Origin: Phorcus lineatus
Lineage: Eukaryota > Mollusca > Gastropoda > Trochida > Trochidae
Length of the DNA stretch: 64,000 nucleotides
NCBI GenBank assembly: GCA_921293015.1
Contig: OV121089.1
Span: 49,547,220 to 49,611,219, forward strand
Reading direction: 5' to 3'
The stretch's first letter is position 1. Every line of letters begins with the position of its first letter. A program made the translations under genes and the position numbers. This document shows positions 57,736 to 64,000 of this stretch, one piece after another. The notes under the pieces were generated by a model. The model saw only the letters and a program-made list of their open reading frames with translations, made no database searches and was not told the DNA's origin.

Positions 57736-58629
57736 ACATAGTCGGTCAACCCACAAAGACAAACAATGCAAAAAATTTCATCGATTTTCGTTAATTTTGA
57801 CGTAATCGCCATTTTTGTCGCTCCGTAACCCTCGACGTGCGAAAATCAAAGTTTTCAAAAATAGGCGTGTGACCTATGTATATGCTCCTTAGACATAGTC
57901 GGTCAACCCACAAAGACAAACAATGCAAAAAATTTCATCGATTTTCCTTAATTTTGACGTAATCGCCATTTTTGTCGCTCCGTAACCCTCGACGCGCGAA
58001 AATCAAAGTTTTCAAAAATAGGCGTGTGACCTATGTATATGCTCCTTAGACATAGTCGGTCAACCCACAAAGACAAACAATGCAAAAAATTTCATCGATT
58101 TTCGTTAATTTTGACGTCATCGCCATTTTTGTCGCTCCGTAACCCTCGACGTGCGAAAATCAAAGTTTTCAAAAATAGGCGTGTGACCTATGTATATGCT
58201 CCTTAGACATAGTCGGTCAACCCACAAAGACAAACAATGCAAAAAATTTCATCGATTTTCGTTAATTTTGACGTAATCGCCATTTTTGTCGCTCCGTAAC
58301 CCTCGACGTGCGAAAATCAAAGTTTTCAAAAATAGGCGTGTGACCTATGTATATGCTCCTTAGACATAGTCGGTCAACCCACAAAGACAAACAATGCAAA
58401 AAATTTCATCGATTTTCGTTAATTTTGACGTAATCGCCATTTTTGTCGCTCCGTAACCCTCGACGCGCGAAAATCAAAGTTTTCAAAAATAGGCGTGTGA
58501 CCTATGTATATGCTCCTTAGACATAGTCGGTCAACCCACAAAGACAAACAATGCAAAAAATTTCATTGATTTTCGTTAATTTTGACGTAATCGCCATTTT
58601 TGTCGCTCCGTAACCCTCGACGCGCGAAA

Positions 58630-59760
58630 ATCAAAGTTTCCAAAAATAAACGTGTGACCTATGTATATGCTCCTTAGACATAGTCGGTCAACCCACAAAG
58701 ATAAACAATGCAAAAAAGTTCATCGATTTTCGTTAATTTTGACGTAATCGCCATTTTTGTCGCTCCGTAACCCTCGACGTGCGAAAATCAAAGTTTTCAA
58801 AAATAGGCGTGTGACCTATGTATATGCTCCTTAGACATAGTCGGTCAACCCACAAAGACAAACAATGCAAAAAATTTCATCGATTTTCGTTAATTTTGAC
58901 GTAATCGCCATTTTTGTCGCTCCGTAACCCTCGACGCGCGAAAATCAAAGTTTTCAAAAATAGGCGTGTGACCTATGTATATGCTCCTTAGACATAGTCG
59001 GTCAACCCACAAAGACAAACAATGCAAAAAATTTCATCGATTTTCGTTAATTTTGACGTAATCGCCATTTTTGTCGCTCCGTAACCCTCGACGCGCGAAA
59101 ATCAAAGTTTCCAAAAATAAGCGTGTGACCTATGTATATGCTCCTTAGACATAGTCGGTCAACCCACAAAGATAAACAATGCAAAAAAGTTCATCGATTT
59201 TCGTTAATTTTGACGTAATTGCCATTTTTGTCGCTCCGTAACCCTCGACGTGCGAAAATCAAAGTTTTCAAAAATAGGCGTGTGACCTATGTATATGCTC
59301 CTTAGACATAGTCGGTCAACCCACAAAGACAAACAATGCAAAAAATTTCATCGATTTTCCTTAATTTTGACGTAATCGCCATTTTTGTAGCTCCGTAACC
59401 CTCGACGCGCGAAAATCAAAGTTTCCAAAAATAGGCGTGTGACCTATGTATATGCTCCTTAGACATAGTCGGTCAACCCACAAAGACAAACAATGCAAAA
59501 AATTTCATCGATTTTCGTTAATTTTGACGTAATCGCCATTTTTGTCGCTCCGTAACCCTCGACGCGCGAAAATCAAAGTTTCCAAAAATAAACGTGTGAC
59601 CTATGTATATGCTCCTTAGACATAGTCGGTCAACCCACAAAGATAAACAATGCAAAAAATTTCATCGATTTTCGTTAATTTTGACGTAATCGCCATTTTT
59701 GTCGCTCCGTAACCCTCGACGTGCGAAAATCAAAGTTTTCAAAAATAGGCGTGTGACCTA
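58630..59760. repeat. 471-bp trimeric higher-order repeat within the satellite
   Basis: The rare variant ATAAACAATGC (for ACAAACAATGC) occurs at 58701, 59172 and 59643, spaced exactly 471 bp, or three units. The accompanying AAAAAAGTTCATCG and AAAATAAACG/AAGCG variants keep the same register. The same three-unit period is shown by ACAAAGTCGG at 56481 and 56952. Confidence 0.75.
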
Positions 59761-62700
59761 TGTATATGCTCCTTAGACATAGTCGGTCAACCCACAAAGA
59801 CAAACAATGCAAAAAATTTCATCGATTTTCCTTAATTTTGACGTAATCGCCATTTTTGTAGCTCCGTAACCCTCGACGCGCGAAAATCAAAGTTTCCAAA
59901 AATAGGCGTGTGACCTATGTATATGCTCCTTAGACATAGTCGGTCAACCCACAAAGACAAACAATGCAAAAAATTTCATCGATTTTCGTTAATTTTGACG
60001 TAATCGCCATTTTTGTCGCTCCGTAACCCTCGACGTGCGAAAATCAAAGTTTTCAAAAATAGGCGTGTGACCTATGTATATGCTCCTTAGACATAGTCGG
60101 TCAACCCACAAAGACAAACAATGCAAAAAATTTCATCGATTTTCGTTAATTTTGACGTAATCGCCATTTTTGTCGCTCCGTAACCCTCGACGTGCGAAAA
60201 TCAAAGTTTTCAAAAATAGGCGTGTGACCTATGTATATGCTCCTTAGACATAGTCGGTCAACCCACAAAGACAAACAATGCAAAAAATTTCATCGATTTT
60301 CGTTAATTTTGACGTAATCGCCATTTTTGTCGCTCCGTAACCCTCGACGTGCGAAAATCAAAGTTTTCAAAAATAGGCGTGTGACCTATGTATATGCTCC
60401 TTAGACATAGTCGGTCAACCCACAAAGACAAACAATGCAAAAAATTTCATCGATTTTCGTTAATTTTGACGTAATCGCCATTTTTGTCGCTCCGTAACCC
60501 TCGACGTGCGAAAATCAAAGTTTTCAAAAATAGGCGTGTGACCTATGTATATGCTCCTTAGACATAGTCGGTCAACCCACAAAGACAAACAATGCAAAAA
60601 ATTTCATCGATTTTCGTTAATTTTGACGTAATCGCCATTTTTGTCGCTCCGTAACCCTCGACGCGCGAAAATCAAAGTTTTCAAAAATAGGCGTGTGACC
60701 TATGTATATGCTCCTTAGACATAGTCGGTCAACCCACAAAGACAAACAATGCAAAAAATTTCATCGATTTTCGTTAATTTTGACGTAATCGCCATTTTTG
60801 TCGCTCCGTAACCCTCGACGCGCGAAAATCAAAGTTTCCAAAAATAAACGTGTGACCTATGTATATGCTCCTTAGACATAGTCGGTCAACCCACAAAGAC
60901 AAACAATGCAAAAAATTTCATCGATTTTCGTTAATTTTGACGTAATCGCCATTTTTGTCGCTCCGTAACCCTCGACGTGCGAAAATCAAAGTTTTCAAAA
61001 ATAGGCGTGTGACCTATGTATATGCTCCTTAGACATAGTCGGTCAACCCACAAAGACAAACAATGCAAAAAATTTCATCGATTTTCGTTAATTTTGACGT
61101 AATCGCCATTTTTGTCGCTCCGTAACCCTCGACGCGCGAAAATCAAAGTTTCCAAAAATAGGCGTGTGACCTATGTATATGCTCCTTAGACATAGTCGGT
61201 CAACCCACAAAGACAAACAATGCAAAAAATTTCATCGATTTTCCTTAATTTTGACGTAATCGCCATTTTTGTCGCTCCGTAACCCTCGACGCGCGAAAAT
61301 CAAAGTTTTCAAAAATAGGCGTGTGACCTATGTATATGCTCCTTAGACATAGTCGGTCAACCCACAAAGACAAACAATGCAAAAAATTTCATCGATTTTC
61401 CTTAATTTTGACGTAATCGCCATTTTTGTCGCTCCGTAACCCTCGACGCACGAAAATCAAAGCTTTCAAAAATAGGCGTGTGACCTATGTATATGCTCCT
61501 TAGACATAGTCGGTCAACCCACAAAGACAAACAATGCAAAAAATTTCATCGATTTTCGTTAATTTTGACGTAATCAACATTTTTGTCGCTCCGTAACCCT
61601 CGACGTGCGAAAATCAAAGTTTTCAAAAATAGGCGTGTGACCTATGTATATGCTCCTTAGACAAAGTCGGTCAAGCCACAAAGACAAACAATGCAAAAAA
61701 TTTCATCGATTTTCGTTAATTTTGACGTAATCGCCATTTTTGTCGCTCCGTAACCCTCGACGCACGAAAATCAAAGCTTTCAAAAATAGGCGTGTGACCT
61801 ATGTATATGCTCCTTAGACATAGTCGGTCAACCCACAAAGACAAACAATGCAAAAAATTTCATCGATTTTCGTTAATTTTGACGTAATCGCCATTTTTGT
61901 CGCTCCGTAACCCTCGACGTGCGAAAATCAAAGTTTTCAAAAATAGGCGTGTGACCTATGTATATGCTCCTTAGACATAGTCGGTCAACCCACAAAGACA
62001 AACAATGCAAAAAATTTCATCGATTTTCGTTAATTTTGACGTAATCGCCATTTTTGTCGCTCCGTAACCCTCGACGCGCGAAAATCAAAGTTTTCAAAAA
62101 TAGGCGTGTGACCTATGTATATGCTCCTTAGACATAGTCGGTCAACCCACAAAGACAAACAATGCAAAAAATTTCATCGATTTTCCTTAATTTTGACGTA
62201 ATCGCCATTTTTGTCGCTCCGTAACCCTCGACGTGCGAAAATCAAAGTTTTCAAAAATAGGCGTGTGACCTATGTATATGCTCCTTAGACATAGTCGGTC
62301 AACCCACAAAGACAAACAATGCAAAAAATTTCATCGATTTTCCTTAATTTTGACGTAATCGCCATTTTAGTCGCTCCGTAACCCTCGACGCGCGAAAATC
62401 AAAGTTTTCAAAAATAGGCGTGTGACCTATGTATATGCTCCTTAGACATAGTCGGTCAACCCACAAAGACAAACAATGCAAAAAATTTCATCGATTTTCG
62501 TTAATTTTGACGTAATCGACATTTTTGTCGCTCCGTAACCCTCAACGTGCGAAAATCAAAGTTTTCAAAAATAGGCGTGTGACCTATGTATATGCTCCTT
62601 AGACATAGTCGGTCAAGCCACAAAGACAAACAATGCAAAAAATTTCATCGATTTTCGTTAATTTTGACGTAATCGCCATTTTTGTCGCTCCGTAACCCTC

Positions 62701-64000
62701 GACGTGCGAAAATCAAAGTTTTCAAAAATAGGCGTGTGACCTATGTATATGCTCCTTAGACATAGTCGGTCAACCCACAAAGACAAACAATGCAAAAAAT
62801 TTCATCGATTTTCGTTAATTTTGACGTAATCGCCATTTTTGTCGCTCCGTAACCCTCGACGCGCGAAAATCAAAGCTTTCAAAAATAGGCGTGTGACCTA
62901 TGTATATGCTCCTTAGACATAGTCGGTCAACCCACAAAGACAAACAATGCAAAAAATTTCATCGATTTTCGTTAATTTTGACGTAATCGACATTTTTGTC
63001 GCTCCGTAACCCTCGACGTGCGAAAATCAAAGTTTTCAAAAATAGGCGTGTGACCTATGTATATGCTCCTTAGACAAAGTCGGTCAAGCCACAAAGACAA
63101 ACAATGCAAAAAATTTCATCGATTTTCGTTAATTTTGACGTAATCGCCATTTTTGTCGCTCCGTAACCCTCGACGTGCGAAAATCAAAGTTTTCAAAAAT
63201 AGGCGTGTGACCTATGTATATGCTCCTTAGACATAGTCGGTCAACCCACAAAGACAAACAATGCAAAAAATTTCATCGATTTTCGTTAATTTTGACGTAA
63301 TCGCCATTTTTGTCGCTCCGTAACCCTCGACGCGCGAAAATCAAAGCTTTCAAAAATAGGCGTGTGACCTATGTATATGCTCCTTAGACATAGTCGGTCA
63401 ACCCACAAAGACAAACAATGCAAAAAATTTCATCGATTTTCGTTAATTTTGACGTAATCGACATTTTTGTCGCTCCGTAACCCTCGACGTGCGAAAATCA
63501 AAGTTTTCAAAAATAGGCGTGTGACCTATGTATATGCTCCTTAGACATAGTCGGTCAACCCACAAAGACAAACAATGCAAAAAATTTCATCGATTTTTGT
63601 TAATTTTGACGTAATCGCCATTTTTGTCGCTCCGTAACCCTCGACGTGCGAAAATCAAAGTTTTCAAAAATAGGCGTGTGACCTATGTATATGCTCCTTA
63701 GACATAGTCGGTCAACCCACAAAGACAAACAATGCAAAAAATTTCATCGATTTTCGTTAATTTTGACGTAATCGCCATTTTTGTCGCTCCGTAACCCTCG
63801 ACGTGCGAAAATCAAAGTTTTCAAAAATAGGCGTGTGACCTATGTATAGCTCCTTAGACATAGTCGGTCAACCCACAAAGACAAACAATGCAAAAAATTT
63901 CATCGATTTTCGTTAATTTTGACGTAATCGCCATTTTTGTCGCTCCGTAACCCTCGACGTGCGAAAATCAAAGTTTTCAAAAATAGGCGTGTGACCTATG

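Larger units (their letters stand above)
44351..64000. repeat. 157-bp satellite, about 125 units, continues past the window end
   Basis: The unit begins AGGCGTGTGACCTATGTATA. It includes GACATAGTCGGTCAACCCAC, a run CAATGCAAAAAATTTCATCG, TTTTGACGTAATCGCCATTT and CTCCGTAACCCTCGACG. Period is exactly 157 bp wherever no indel occurs (e.g. 44507 to 44664; 50633 to 50790). Recurring variants are CGCGCG/CGTGCG/CGCACG, AAAGTTTTC/AAAGCTTTC/AAAGTTTCC, ATCGCC/ATCGAC and CATAGTCGGTCAACCC/CAAAGTCGGTCAAGCC; these mark unit subtypes. Two words within each unit (GATTTTCG and CGAAAATC) are inverted relative to each other about 50 bp apart. The array is non-coding: 157 is not a multiple of three and minus-strand frames stop within one or two units. 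It may be centromeric or another heterochromatic satellite; that is inference. Confidence 0.98.

Noticed and set aside
44351-64000. CENP-B box in the 157-bp unit
   Set aside because: TTTCGTTAATTTTGACG shares only the TTCG start; the essential A and CGGG are missing, so the mammalian box is not present.

Overview
The window looks like nuclear DNA from a marine invertebrate, most likely a mollusc or another lophotrochozoan. Evidence: genes are sparse and carry eukaryotic splice and polyadenylation signals. There are decayed Tc1, piggyBac and LINE elements. A tRNA-derived SINE has a GAGTGAGTGA / ACGCCGC body of the kind I recall from molluscan genomes. About 44% of the window is tandem repeat. 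No operon, bacterial gene or CRISPR array is present. The taxonomic call is an inference from repeat style, not from a diagnostic gene.

Layout. 0-1.6 kb: a minus-strand secreted EGF-domain protein. 1.6-10 kb: non-coding DNA with a palindromic element (3.6 kb), a 40-bp minisatellite (7.5 kb) and a 541-bp inverted-terminal-repeat element carrying TGACGTCA motifs (8.0-8.5 kb). 10.1-12.1 kb: the 3'-terminal minus-strand exon of a proline-rich, probably SH3-binding protein, whose start is a 12-residue repeat encoded by a 36-bp minisatellite; an AATAAA lies 45 nt after its stop. 13.5-18.3 kb: four minisatellites (16, ~31, 33 and ~47 bp). 19.4-20.0 kb: a piggyBac transposase relic. 22.6-23.5 kb: a LINE tail relic and a probable minus-strand first coding exon ending at a GTAAGT donor. 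24.9 kb: a perfect 35-bp-arm foldback element inside a 10-bp target duplication. 25.6-26.1 kb: a 77-bp triplication beside a possible signal-anchor exon. 30.3-35.2 kb: a 40-bp satellite of about 122 units. 36.6-39.7 kb: a broken minus-strand LINE interrupted by an inverted-repeat element that itself contains a complete SINE with a 12-bp target duplication. 40.9-42.4 kb: a full-length but dead Tc1-type DD34E transposon with both ends and its TA duplication. 44.35 kb to the window end: a 157-bp satellite, about 125 units, continuing beyond the window.

The host genes are few: the EGF protein, the proline-rich exon, the 23.5-kb exon (perhaps the 5' end of the same gene as the proline-rich exon) and a weak candidate at 26 kb. 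I found no coherent new gene system. The most notable material is the satellite structure (471-bp trimers and a duplicated block at an offset of exactly 6,122 bp), the small palindromic elements, a repeat-expanded coding exon, and the excess of TGACGTCA palindromes.
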